Shown piece after piece: positions 1 to 14,000 of a stretch of DNA of 64,000 nucleotides; within the stretch, counting starts at the first letter, position 1, and each line of letters opens with the position of its first letter. The position numbers were made by a program, and so were the translations under genes. The DNA comes from Eumeta japonica (taxonomy: Eukaryota; Arthropoda; Insecta; Lepidoptera; Psychidae). Location: the NCBI GenBank assembly GCA_005406025.1, contig BGZK01000706.1:186001-250000 (forward strand), in the 5' to 3' direction. Under the pieces are notes generated by a model. It was not told where the DNA came from, did not search any database, and saw only the letters and a program-made list of their open reading frames with translations.

Positions 1-1387
1 CACAACTCAAATTAATTTCATGTAGGTCAAAGAGTTTTAAAATTTGAACATTATTAATTAGTAAAGAGAAAATTAAAATTCAAAGTTAAAGTAAATTAAA
101 TACTTTACTGAATTATGAGATTAAAAAAGAAATCTAAACAAATAAATAACAGTCATCAACGAAATATTTTATCGATAAGATAATGAATAGGTTTAGATAT
201 ATCCTGTTGATAACATGTAATGTGAAATATGGAGACAGTGATTTTAAAATGCAATCATTAATGAAAAATCCAATATTTCCAATATTTATTAAACATAATT
301 ACATCACATGTTGATTCTTACATTTAGGAATTGATCAAGAATTCTTTATGAAAATTTTATTTACAAATAGTATCTAGAGATATACGTTATACTACAGGAA
401 TGAGTGATAAGAGCTATCTACGAGTGATCATTCCAATCAAAGACCATATGAACTCTTTAGATAATATAATACTGAATTACGACATATAATAATAATTTCT
501 ACATAATAACATAAGAAATATTCTTACAAAAAAAAATATATATTTACAGATACTTATTCACTGATTTCATCAGAGAAAAATAATTAACAATAAATTCAAA
601 TTGACTTGCAACTACATTTTAATAACATTAATTGAATATCATACTAAAACAACATTACTAAATTTTTGATCACATTTAAATCACACTACTTGGTTAATTT
701 TTAATCAACATTTATTTTTTTAATAAATTATATATTTATAAAAACGACAACGTACATACATATAATAAAAAAATAATGTTATTAATATATTTATTGTTAA
801 TGCTATTGAAAAGTGTTCCAATAATAAAATAAATATCATTATTATATTATTTATATATATAATTTATTTTATTGTCATACACCTTTTTCAATACCATTAA
901 CGATAGATACATTAATAACATCGTGGTTTACAATATACCTATGTACGACATCGTTTTTCCGATGTATTTTTTTGTGTTAAAGCTAGAAGTACGCGGCAGA
1001 TAAATACTATATTTCCCAGAATGTTGCGTATGATTGTCAGTGTTTGACTTTTCAATGACACATAACAAATATCAGTGCATTACTTGCATTTTAAAGACTG
1101 AGATAACAGGACAGCTGTTCATAATTTAAATATTTATGTATTTATGAAATACTTGTTTACAATACATAACTTCATTGCGATTCAATATCACGAAAATTGC
1201 ACAAATATTTATAACAGACTGACTATTACACTGCATAAAACAACGACGTAGAAAACCACTACCAAAGTTCTATTATCTTAGTCTTAATATATATAATCAC
1301 TGAAAACAATAGAATAATATTTCATGGAGTTTAAAAAATAAGGTACGTAATAATTGTATACGTTCTTATCTCTCAAATTAAATGACA
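1..1387. other. 3' flank of the P450, AT-rich, no gene seen
   Basis: Very AT-rich DNA with no convincing ORF on either strand. It contains the imperfect foldback at 738-962. The P450 3' UTR must lie at the right of this stretch (minus strand). Confidence 0.6.
738..962. repeat. Imperfect foldback element, about 105-bp arms
   Basis: The left arm (about 738-848) and right arm (about 857-962) are inverted copies: AAAAACGA..CGTACATA, then ATGTTATTAAT, then GTTAATG.TATTGAAAA recur in reverse complement around an AT-rich centre. Size and structure suit a MITE; no clear target duplication. Confidence 0.6.
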
Positions 1388-1557
1388 TTAAGGCTGCATG
1401 GGCGTGAACCGCAGCCATACGCCTGCGACATTTTTGAGCATCACACTGCGCGGATCGTAGTGCAGACGCGGCGAGGTGCGCGCACACGGCTCCACCATGA
1501 ACGCGCTCAGCACACTCGCCAGCGCCGCGCACACCATCAGCTGCGCGAAACGTGCAC
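1388..1557 (-). CDS. P450 exon 2 (C-terminal, L-helix)
   Basis: Starts after CTGTCCTGCAG and reads ARFAQLM (L-helix after the heme cysteine), then ends VWLRFTPMQP and TAA at 1390-1388. It is 170 nt (2 + 56 codons), in phase with exon 1. The GC-rich composition matches exon 1 and not the surrounding DNA. A longer ORF in another minus frame over the same bases is a shadow. That this exon belongs to the gene 13 kb upstream is inferred from the perfect phase and motif reconstitution; a second P450 with its first exon lost is the alternative. Confidence 0.88.
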
Positions 1558-4500
1558 CTGCAGGACAGTAGGTATAACTATTGATTGATCCTATATTTTA
1601 TTTAAATCATAAAATAAAATTTGATGATTTTCCGGGGTTCTTCGTTATAGAAGCCTGATTACAATGGATATAACGATTACAAAAAAAAAATTTTGAACGA
1701 CACCTAGCTGAATCTTAGAAACTATATCAATCAAAAAATTACCAATACATACATAAATACAATCTCGCCATAATCAAAATTATCTGAACCACACGTTTAT
1801 TTTAAGCTGGTGAATGATTTTATTGAAAATTTGTTGCGTCAGGCTTTGTCATCACAATGCTGAAGCATAAACCTCCCGCAATCCTTGTGTTTGCTTGTTT
1901 ATTTGCTCCATGTGGATTGGGGATTGCTAAGAACCGTTTGCACCAATGCTGTGACGGCACACGAGACCTACGGTTTAATATACTCTTCGAGGCAAGGAGA
2001 GAGTAATTTTAACTTAATTTCGATTAAAAAATAATTTGTCAATTTATCAGTGGTGTTGGTTCGAACCTCAAACTTTTATGCCCAAAGGCAATGCTCAACA
2101 AGTAAATGTCAATAAGACCAAGGTCGTGGTGTTTGAAAGAAAGGAAAGCATGACCGCACTGACCGAATGGAATATATATATATAATATAATTAATATATT
2201 AACTTCTGAAAATTTACTTCAATTTTCAAAGTGTGTAAACACGCAATATTAAAAAATATTTGTGTTTTTTCTTTCTATAAATACAGTAGAGACATTGAAA
2301 AGAGAGACAATGCGAAAAATATAGTGAATGGGGTCTTGCTTGCTATAGTGAATAATAAAAATACCTCATAAGAAACGCGTTTAGCTATATCAATGGAGTC
2401 CTACTCCCTGCGTTAATGTACGGCAATAACAGTTGGAAGTGGTAAAAAGAAAATTAAAGTAGAATCAATGCAGTCAAAATGCGATCCCTGTGTAGAATAT
2501 TTGGTGTGTTCTTGAAAAATAGATGTAGAAACAATGATGATGAACGGCGTGATTTGAAAGAAAATGTAATGACTTCAATAAAAACAGGTATGTTGCGGTG
2601 GTTTGGCAATCTGGAAAGGATTAATGAAAGTTGTTACGGACAGCCGCGCCCTTAACTAATTATTAGATGGTAAGCCAAGACTTGTATTTAAATAATAAAC
2701 GATTTTTCTGTGTTTACTTATTTTCCCACCTAGAACTTAGTTTAAGGATTCTTTTTGTGTTTGTTTGCTGTTTTTTCATATTTGTATCTAAATTAAATAA
2801 TTATAACAAGTACATTTTTGTTACTCGGGTAGGGACTATTTGCAGGGATTATTTTGTAGAAATATTATTTAAAATTTGTAGTGTTTATAATGACTTTGTA
2901 TTGTGTTATACGAGAGTATCAATATTGTAATGCACATATGAATTGTATACTAAAATTTTACCTTGACGAGGGGGCCAATAAAAGGCCGGGATCCGGGGCG
3001 CTCTTTAAGGGATGGCCGTGAATCAGTGTACAGAGCACATGTAGCGTTCTCTCGAAAGTAATCTTAAACATATGGCCACGCCCTCTCATATGTAATGTAT
3101 GCAGTTAATATGTTCATGCGGATGCACAGCTTATAAAAGGCAGCCTTTTGATGCATCCGTCGCAGTTGAATTGCAGCAGTGAGTTGAGCTCATGCTGAAT
3201 ATGTTAGTGAAAAATCTGCCACGTTCATTATTTCTGCCCACACCGCAAGAAGCGTACTCTGGAGCACTGAAGAATAAAGATCCGAGGTGCGGGATTACCG
3301 CCGATAGTGATATCGCCGTAAAAAAAGCAGATTAGCAAAACTTTACAGAGCGAATGTGTGTCATGGAGGCGTCGGCAAGAGATGCTTTAGAAAATCTTAT
3401 CCAGACCAAATTGATGGTATATTAAAGATACCAGATACCATCAAGCACCTAAAACCGACGAGCTTGCATGGAAATATTGACAATCGTTGTTGTAAAGTCG
3501 TTGAAGTTAGAAATAAATTTAAGTGGAAATCTAGCTCTGCCGCCTATGCAGTTAAAAAAATACTTAATTGATCGGACATCGAAGCCGCTAGATTGGTTTA
3601 TTTTTGCTGTTTCTATAATGTAATATCATACGGCATCTTGCTCTGGGGACATACCACAGATATTCATTAAACTTTCGTGCTGTAGAAGCGAGCCGTTCAT
3701 GCGATTTTCAAGCTCGAACATCGTGTATATGTTAGAAGTAAGTTTAAGAAAGTTGAAATTTTAACTTTGGCATCTCAAGTAATATATGAAAATTTATTCT
3801 ATGTAAAATAAAATAGAATTTTTTAAGAGAAATAATGATCGACATAAACTCAGCATCAAAAATAAAAATAAAATCCGTTTACGTGTTAGTCTCCTATGCA
3901 AATCCACGAATTCATTTTCATGGCTCCGTGTACGTATGTTCTTATTGAACATACACACAGTATTGTGAATATACAAGATTTACTTTTATATAAATTTAAG
4001 AGCATCACTAAACAAAAACGTATTATTATTATTATTTCCAAATATTTACCAGATAAATATTCATGGGGATAACGAGCTCAACTTCTTGCCGAGCTATTTC
4101 ATTCAATATTGGCTGTATTGAATGAAATTTGAATGAAATTATTTTGGATATGTATGACAAATTTAGAAAAGAGCTACCCTTAAGTTTCTTGCTTGTTCTT
4201 CTTAGAGAAATTGCCTTCCGAACAAGTGGTAATATGTAAATTCGCAAAAAAATATGACGTATTTCAAGTATTATTTTATAACCCTTGAAATGAGAATATC
4301 TAGAATTTGAATCTGTATAGTCTCTGTCTACCGCTCTGCGAAAAAGGCGTGATCTTATTGAGCAATGTTTTTAACCATTGGTCGACCACCGTTTTTTTTC
4401 CATTATTTCTCAAAGAAGTTAGAATAAAATGTTAAGTAATGAAATTTATTACAAAATTACACTAAACAATGAACTCCCTTACTGTTAGTTTTTACTCAGA

Positions 4501-7500
4501 TACCTATAATAAAATCTTGATTTCGTAAACCGTCTCACAATAAAATTCCAATTTACATCGATATAGTAGTGCTTAGAATGATACATGGATGCCAATTAAA
4601 ACTAATAATTTTAAAGTTTTATTAATTCCCTCAATCCTTGCGTGTTATTCATTAGTAACAAACACATTACATAAGTAAACAATTCAATTAATCAATTATA
4701 TTACCGTTATAAGTATATTTTACAATCCAGACAGATTTACAGCACACAACACACAAAGGAATGCATTGATTGCCCAGAATATTTATTGATGTAGACTCTC
4801 GCATGCCAGACGTTTTAGTCTGAACTATAAATATATCATGGGGCGACTAACGGACAAAAGAAAACTGGTTAGTTATCCTCATGCGCGACCACAATTTAAT
4901 GGGCAGAAAGTCGTTAGCGAGGGCAAAAACCGTTTGAAAAGGAGGAAAAATGTTCGTCAAAAAGAATCAATGCAACCGCTAACACTCGCTCCTCATGTCA
5001 TTGTATGCGTATATTTACAGATATATAATAACTTCTAGCAAATGTACACATATAAATAAAAGAACTGGCCAAGAGCATGTCAGACCATGCTCGTTATAGG
5101 GTTCCGATGCCATTATTACAAGGAAATGCACTTAAATGAAAAAAGTATGTTGATAAACTTTTTCCATGTTTCCTGCTCAGAATAGTTATAAGTACTTTAG
5201 TCGCCTATAATTAGAAAAACAAGCAGGTATGCAGACTATTACTACTGATCTAGTGTAAACTAAAGTACATCAGCAAAAGAGCGTATCTTAATGGGACTTA
5301 CGTCTTTTTTGTTGAGAAGCGCAGTTTGTCGGCAATAACTCAAAGACAGTATATTTAATCAAGTTCAAAATAATTTTCGTTGAAAGTATTTATTAAGCGT
5401 TACCTTTGCAATTTGTTTTATGTTTTTTTGGACAAATTTTTAGACAGATTTAGAAAATAGCGGGAAGGACACAATTTCTGCAACTTACGGAGCGATTATT
5501 TTCGAAATTATTCACTTAATCAGAAAAATTGCTTAGAAACCTTCAAGTATTTTTAAAATAACTGTCGAAATATGTTCCGCTCGTAGATGTTTGCTGAAAA
5601 CGTTTTTTTTCCAGATTCTGTTACATGTATGGAGTGCCCTCCCTAAAAATATTTATTTTAGTAATTTAACTACCAACCTAAGTAGCGGCTTATACAACAC
5701 ACCTACATTATTAATTTCATCCATACACGTCTTGCAGATTTTAAATAAAATGCCTAACACATACGGACGGATATGACGAAACTATAACGGTCCCGTTATT
5801 GCCATTTGGGCTCAGAACCTTGAAAATGAAGTGAATATGTGTGATTTCAAAATAAAATCATTTTTTTAAAGTGTTGTCTGTCTGTCTGTTTTCCTGGGTA
5901 ATATTCGCAACGGCTAAGCCAATCTAAATATGATTTAGGGCCTCTTCCACCACCTCCTTGTAAATTGACATTTAACATAAAGCAACCTTTTAAATTAAAT
6001 TTGCATTCCATGTCTTCTTTTCAAAGTTTGCTCGGGCTGAATTCCTTAAAAAGCAGACATGGAAAGCAAATTTTAATAAAAATTACTTTTTGTTAAATGT
6101 CAGTTCAAAAGGAGAATGTGGACGAGGCTCTTAATAAGCTTATTGAGCTACAGATAAAGTGCTATTTATTCCTGAAATATTTACGATTTCTGCGTGAAAA
6201 TTGAAAGCCCTTAAAACTAGGTTTGAATTTACGTATGAATAATTCCATGCCGACGCGGAAGCAATCGTGGGAAACTAAACTAGAAACTAAAACGGAGAAA
6301 CTACTTTGAAATAAAATTGATTAGGCGAAACGCACAATCAATGATAATAATAATAATAGAAAATTGTCAGGTACGCATAGATAATTTCCCAATGCTTATC
6401 TCACGCCATATACGAGTATATACGTCATGCGCCTTATATGACACTAGGGAATATTTAATGTTTTGAGCGATAAAGCTGTCAGTTTAAATATATTTTTCAA
6501 CATAACATATTTTGTTATTTTGACTTGTTTTAGTGTCGTGTATAATGATACACAAGAGCAAAATAAATCAGGATTTCGTGCATAGAAAATATATAGATAG
6601 ATAGATATATACTTCGGTAGAGAGTGCAAATAAAAATGAAGTGAATTATATAACAACTAAACTTTCATAATCAAACTTTCGCTCTTAGTGATAAAAATAT
6701 TTAATAAGTAGCCTATACAAAATTATAGATTTTTAAAACTTGTCGAATACGGTCTACAAGCGGTGAGAAAATAGCATTTAACCGACAACACGCAAAAACG
6801 GGTGTTATAAGCTTAAGCCTGTATTCGCGTGAGTGTGAGTGCAAATTAATTAAATATTTTCTGAAATAATCGCTCCGTAAGTTGCAGAAATTGTATACCT
6901 CGACCTTCATTTTTTAAACCGTATGTCCAAAATTATGAAAAAAATTACAAAAGTAATGCTTAATAAATACTTTCAACGAAAAATATTTTGAAGATGATCG
7001 GATACACTGTTTCTTAGTTATTACTGAAAAAGTGCGCTTCTCAACAAAAGAACTTAAGTACTATGAATATACACTCTTTTGCTGGTGCATCTTAGTTTAC
7101 ACTAGTTTAAGAGTAATATTTGACATAACTACTTGTTTCTCTAATTATAAGCGACTAAAGTACTTACAGCTGTTATGTGCGGGAAACAACAAAGAAAGCG
7201 TAAAAACATAGTTTTTTTTCATCTGTAGTGCATTTCCTTGTAATAACGGCTTCGGAACCCTACAATGAGCATAGTCCGACATGCTCTTCGACTTTTTTTT
7301 TATATGTTTAACTCTTGTATTTTATTTATATCTTGTTTTAACATTTTGTATTTGTATATAATAACACTTCTACAATAATGGACTAACAACAAAGGCATTC
7401 ACCATCTACATAGAATATATAATTATAATCCCTGGCAAAGAAATACTGTAACCTATATTAAAAATCTGCATAGCATGTATCACGAACTATAACTGAACAT

Positions 7501-10500
7501 TACTCATAGACAAACACATTATTTACAGAGTGTTTTATACATTATCGATGTTCTGTTATCTGTCCTTAGACTCAATTCGCGAATTCATACTCACTGTGCT
7601 CTTTTCGGAAAATGCTACGTAATCAGTGTGATTAAATATTTTGCAAAAACCCAATGAAGCACTTATGGAAATCAGCTTTCGAATAGAGAAAACAAATAGT
7701 AATAAAAATATAATACACCACGTTTTTGAAACGGATTAAAAAATACAAAATAATTTCCCTGAGCCTTATAAAGAGCAATACCACTTACAGATCTCTATCC
7801 TCTTAACAGATTATCCTTAAAAATTCGTTATTGAACAATACATTTTAACAGCTATTAAGTTTAAAATGAAAAATGTGGGACGTGTGTAATACGTAACTTA
7901 AGAATTGTACAAAATAGCTATCAATGAGAGATCTTATTTATTAATTCACATTATACACGTAACAATTAACAATTTCATTTCAATGAAATGAAATTGTTAA
8001 TTGTTACGTTAATTGTTACATTTCAGTGAAATGAAATTGTCAGGTGAACTATTAATGCAACAGATAATTGATAAACAAAAATTTTCCGCTTTTAGTATTG
8101 TGTGTGTCAAATCGTCCAATTGATTTAGAATTGCATTGTCTTAGGTACGACATTACATCGTACTAGCTGACCCAGCAAATATTGTTCTGCCTTTTTTTTG
8201 TTTGTTCTTGCCCATATAACTAATGCCCGCATCTGCGCCAGCATGGACTTATAATGAATTCCTTCATCTTTTGTGTCGATTGATTTCTAATTGAATACCC
8301 TTATCGCTTTCGATTTCGCAGCCGGTCACACATTTGATTGTAATCCCGACCCCACATCCGTTTTAGACCTCAGTTCCGTTCTCCGTTTCGGTCCCGATCC
8401 AATTTGCTATTCATTTCCGATCTGATTCTATTCTCGTCCCGTTCGCAATTCCCTGCTCCACTCCGCTTCCAATCTCGATTTCGCTACCAGTCACAATTCC
8501 GACTTAGACGAAGCAGGGAGAAATGATAATATTTAAATATATATATATATAAAAGGATTTACTTGATCATTATGAATATTTGTATGTACATATATCGGTT
8601 GAGAAATATGGAAGTCGGTACATCGCAGCGCCACCTGGTAGCAAGTTGCGTCAATCGGGATAGCATAAAAACCTTCTCCATGACAAATTACATGTACATA
8701 CAAATATTCATAATGATCGGTCAAATAGTTTCTGAGTTTATCGATTTCATGTATACAAACATCCTTTTTTACATATATAGATAGTTAATGCAAACGTTTT
8801 ATTTTTCTTCTTCGTCTTCCACATTTTCTTACATTGTCATCCAATTTTGGACTATGTTCATCAACAAATTTATTTTTCATTTTTTTCTTCCAAATTTTCT
8901 GATATTGTCATTCAATTCAAACTATATTTAAAGTTTCAAGTCTCTAGCTCATAGGGGAAGTTAATTTCAAATCCATTGTGAAATTCCACCCGAACAAACA
9001 AAGACATATGAGAAAGCAAATTAATAAAAACATAGTAAAAGAACACATAAGAATTTATAAAATTGCGTATAAATTCGGTATTGCAATTTTTTGGGTAAAA
9101 AAATTTATAATGTAAAAATGCTAGTTATACAATAATAAAAAAGTGTTTTCGGGAGAGATGTTTATAGAATAAAAATATACAATAAATTACGAATTCAGTT
9201 CATATTCTGTTGAACATTTCGAATGTAATGTAATTTTAGCACACAATGAGCGATCCGTTAGCGTTGGGAGAACGAGTTCAAACAATGAGGTCATTCTTGA
9301 GGAAAGAGTTTTCAACAGCTGCTATACGTAGTCGTATTCAGTTGCTATAATCATGCGTGTAAATATTATGAATATTCACGGCAGATGCAAGTCGGATTAT
9401 TTACTTACAGAACTATAATATATCATAGTTCATTTGTACGATCCGATAGTTTGAAAATATTTAATAAGGTATGCAAAACTAAAAAGAAAATAAAGTTCGA
9501 ATCGAGATCATGCATTTTATTCAATAAAAATTTTTGAAAGCCAACTAAAATTTATTTGAAAGTTTTACTGTCAGTCGTAGTTTAGTGCTTAAAAGCATAG
9601 CCTTTGAATCGGAAGATAATCGAAGATTCTAATCAAGGAGGAATCGAATGACCATTCCATTCCGCAACTTGAAAAGCAGATTAAGCCGCCGGTTCTGGAC
9701 GTAGTCATCGTAAAAAACTCAAGCCCCATACGTTCCGATCTGATATAAAAAAATAGTAGGAGTACATGTCTCAATAGCCTTAACAGACAATGCCTGACAC
9801 AAGAAATATTCAATAGACATTTTTAAAAAACATTTAATATGTATGTTATTTAAATCTTTTTATTACGATATGCCGTTAAGTTAAAAAGTAGTTGTTTTAT
9901 GTAGCACAGTTTTTAGTTCATCATTAAAACAAATATGAAAGATAAAGAACTTGTGATAATTTTGTTCAACAAAAAAAAAAACCAGAATTATTTTAAATAT
10001 TAGCAAATCGTACGTACCACTGGATGTGAGAATATAAACGTATGACAAGTTAAGCATTTTATTTCTTATCTTAATATGAAAAAAGGTTTATGCGCGTACC
10101 TGTTAATTATATTTTCGATTTTTTTTTGAGCACTTAATGAAATAGAAAAAAAAACATTACCCATTTCAAACTCCAAATCCTACCCAAAAACCAAAATGTA
10201 ACATATAAAACTACCCGGCTGTATTTGGGCTCATCAATGCTGTCTGTGTCTATCGTTGGCTTTCTTAATGATTCCAAAGAAAATCGACTGTGAGGGACAG
10301 TAGTACTGGCTAGACACGGCTAGACGGAGTTGATGCCATAAGAGTGCTTCGTAATAAGAACATCATGAGGGCAGCTATTTATGTATCCGGAACTGGCTAC
10401 ATATAGAACAATATTTAAAAAGTGATCACAACATTAAAAAAAAAAACACTATTCGGCATCCGAAATGGACGTAGATTTCTCGTCCAAATTTATTTCTTCT

Positions 10501-11053
10501 ATCTATAAAAGACGAACCTTTTTCATTCTACGAAAATGTTCCATCCACGATATCTCTTGAACGCCTCGACCGATCTTCAATCTATTTTGCGGCGTACGAC
10601 GTGTTATGAATATTAAAAATTTAAATAGTTATTTATTTTTATTTGAAACTTAATTTTTTTGTTAGTCAAATTTCTAATTTAACTTTAATACGTCACTTTA
10701 AGGTTTTTATTAAAACATATAACCTTAAGTAAACGTTAAATAAAAATAAAAGTTAAAATTAAAAAAATTAATTGAAAACTTAGTTCATCATCTATTACAT
10801 AATTTTTACGTAAATAAGCTAAATTTTCTCGTTCAAAAATTACTTCGTGAAAATCCATTGAAATATCGTTTTTTAGTACTTTCCAAATTTCAAATGGCCA
10901 CCATTTCTAAAGTAATTAGCTGAATTACATCATCTTTGAACTCGTTCAAGGTAATGGCCTGTAGACTAAGTGTGCCAAGTTTCATTAAGATCCCTTGAGA
11001 ATTGCGGACGCTATCGTGATGACAAGCCGCGTTATATCCCATATACAAACAAA

Positions 11054-11097
<44 letters not shown>

Positions 11098-14000
11098 CAC
11101 ACACACATTACATATATAAACTTTTGAACAAATGCTATTTTCTGAACCTCCTCGACCACAGAGAACATAATTCTACAAAGTTCCGCCATGAGACCAAATA
11201 CGAAAGTTAGATTTCTAGAGAAATCTACTGAAAATGGAACTTCTTGGGTATAGAATTTAGTTTGTTTCATGTAATTGTCAATTGTTTACCATTGTTGCGT
11301 CATTTTGGAAATTGCACGTCTTTATCACCATGGATTTAACTTGTTTTCGAGTGATGATTTATTACGATTTTCAGCATGGACTAACTCAAAAACAGTGCAT
11401 CGATCACCTCACTTCGACCTTTGGGGATGAAACGCCATCGAAAACCACAGTGCCACTGGTTTAGTGAGTTTAATCGTGGACGGTCTATGCTCCCGGACGA
11501 ATTTAAAGAAGGTCATCCTAAATCGGTTGTAGTTCCACAAAATATCGATGTGCGGGAACTAATAATGTAAGATCATCATGTTACATATCGCGAGATAAAG
11601 GCGTCCCTGGGCATAAGTATGATGAGCGTGTATGAAATATTAAACGAAAATTTGGCTTTGTTACCCAACGATTTCTATTTATTCCCAAACGTGAAGAATA
11701 AATTACGTGTTTAACGTTATTCGAGTCACGAAAAGGCCGTTAATGCGTTCAAACGCACGTTTTGGACGTGCATTTTAAACACATTAATCAAAATTAAAAA
11801 AGATCTATAAAAATCGGTTTCAGCGTATGCAAAAGTGCATCGATCATCATGGCGAATATTTTGTAAAGCAATAAAACCACAGTAAATGATAGATGTTTGT
11901 TTCTTTTTAATATTCCGGACACATAAATAGCAGCTCTCGTACAAAATACTTGGACTTGATAATAGTGAAATAGATGATTATAGGCGATTATAATTAAAAA
12001 AATACAAATCTGATAAGACACTGATGTTTATCAATGATACTGTATTAAAGACAATGTTTAATTTATTTTTTACTTGGATTATGAAAAAAAAATAGCTGTC
12101 GACAGTAAAGAAAAGTTATATAGAAATGTTATCGGATTACAATCAAAATCGACATTGGTATTGGGTTTGGAATCGAAATCTGGACGAATATCTACACTGG
12201 AATCAAAGGCAACATCTCGTACTCGAAGTACATAGGGGTTTGGAACGAAATCTGAACCGAAAATGAGTAACATTTTGAAAAACTCTAACATAATTCCTAT
12301 TTTTACGCAAATGAAACCATAAGCGGCCGTTGGTTACGGAGATATGTTTTAACTGGCTTTCTACATTGCTAATAAATTTTTAGCAACACAACCATGAGAA
12401 TGTTATTGGGTCTGCATACACATAAAAACCAAAATTATAATTTACTTTTAATGAAAAGTACATTTTTAGATTTCATTCCTCTTTTTCTAGGCAAGACTTT
12501 TAATTCTGTTTTGTACCATTCGTTTGTAAAATTTCCAGTTTGCTGCCGGGTACCAGGACGGAAAATATTTTTCACAAAAACAATAAACACACACTTCAAA
12601 CGTTAGACCATGATCAGCAGGTCAATTCTGTAAACTTAAAACCATTCAGTCGATATTATTGTGACATGAAAAATACGTAAGGCGAGGGAGCGCAACGCGG
12701 ACTATTCTCGCCCGGACGTAATTTTGACGTCATAACGATATCGACTGTGTGGCTTAAGTTTACAGAATTTAACTGCAGATATTCATCATTATCATCATCA
12801 TCAACACTATTATGCGTCATATACAAATGAAACGGATGAAATGACATTGTTGTAATATGACAGTAATTTTTTAAAAAACAACGTAGATGAAAGATAAGTT
12901 ACAAAATTGAAACTAATGGTACGAGTCGAAATGTAAGACACGTTAATACTTTTTAACCAATGAGGAAAAATGGAATAGTTTTATACTCAATTCCAAGAAT
13001 ATTGCATTTTTATGTACGATCACGCATAACTTTTTGCTGGATGATTCGATTCTGACGATATTTAATTCTTGCTAAAAAATTGAAAAAAATCTATTCGTAA
13101 AAAAACTAGGCGGAGTGCCGTCAACAAAATTAAAATCGGTTAATTCGTTCGAGGAAATAATACAATCAAAAATTTTCACATTTCTTAAAAAAAAAATTAA
13201 AATAAAATTAACCTTTACAACCTTAACTACAACTATCTATCCACCAAATCTTAACAAAGAAATAAATTCCTAACATCATACTGATTATCCTGATTTGTGA
13301 TTGGAACTTTTTATTAACTAAGACTCAGAACAGGGTATAGAGTAGTTAATATTGAAAAACTGACGGGTGAGTTCATATCATTGGAAGTACAAGCAAATTG
13401 TTCGTAATTTAGATACACAATTCACAATTCATTCAATTATATATTTATTGCATGCACCCCAAGTTTTTCGTTTTAAATCCCACAAGTATAGTTGTAACTA
13501 CTAAAAATTTTATTTTCATGATAATCTATTAATCAAAAAGTCTGTATTTTACAATTATTATAGTTTTTAGTCAGTTTCAAAAACGAGGTTGGTATATTAT
13601 AATATATCGTAATCTATTAATAATCCTGTACACCCCAGAAAACTTCAATAAGAGGAAATAAATTAACATAATCGGTATAATTATGATTGTAATGAATAAT
13701 ATGGGGTTCCTCATAAATTATAGTCGGCATCGCAGTCTTCGTACCTTATATGTGCGTGCGTGCGTGCGTACATATATGTATATATCAAACTGTATTAGTA
13801 ACAAGAAACTTTATTTTAGTAGTTTTTATAAAAACGTATACTAAGCGGTAGTAATTTATGAAGCTATTATTATTAAAAATAAGTATTCATGTATCAGTTA
13901 CTCTTATTATAACGTGATATTATGTCATATTTCATATCTGATAGATAAAATAATCTCACAAGCAGTCAGATTCAACATAAAAAAAATTTTTCGTTCTTGA

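Noticed and set aside
1284..1532. 82-codon minus ORF over P450 exon 2
   Set aside because: Shadow frame; the true frame gives ARFAQLM...TPMQP with correct phase.
2940..3340. Complete LTR retrotransposon around the TATA-like box
   Set aside because: No matching second LTR, primer-binding site or gag/pol within the window.
11053..11097. CRISPR-like regular array
   Set aside because: Simple 4-bp tandem repeat without spacers; the genome is eukaryotic.
10890..11270. 126-codon minus-strand ORF
   Set aside because: It is carried by the (ACGC)n microsatellite and dispersed repeat; the protein is a run of Cys-Val-Arg-Ala units.
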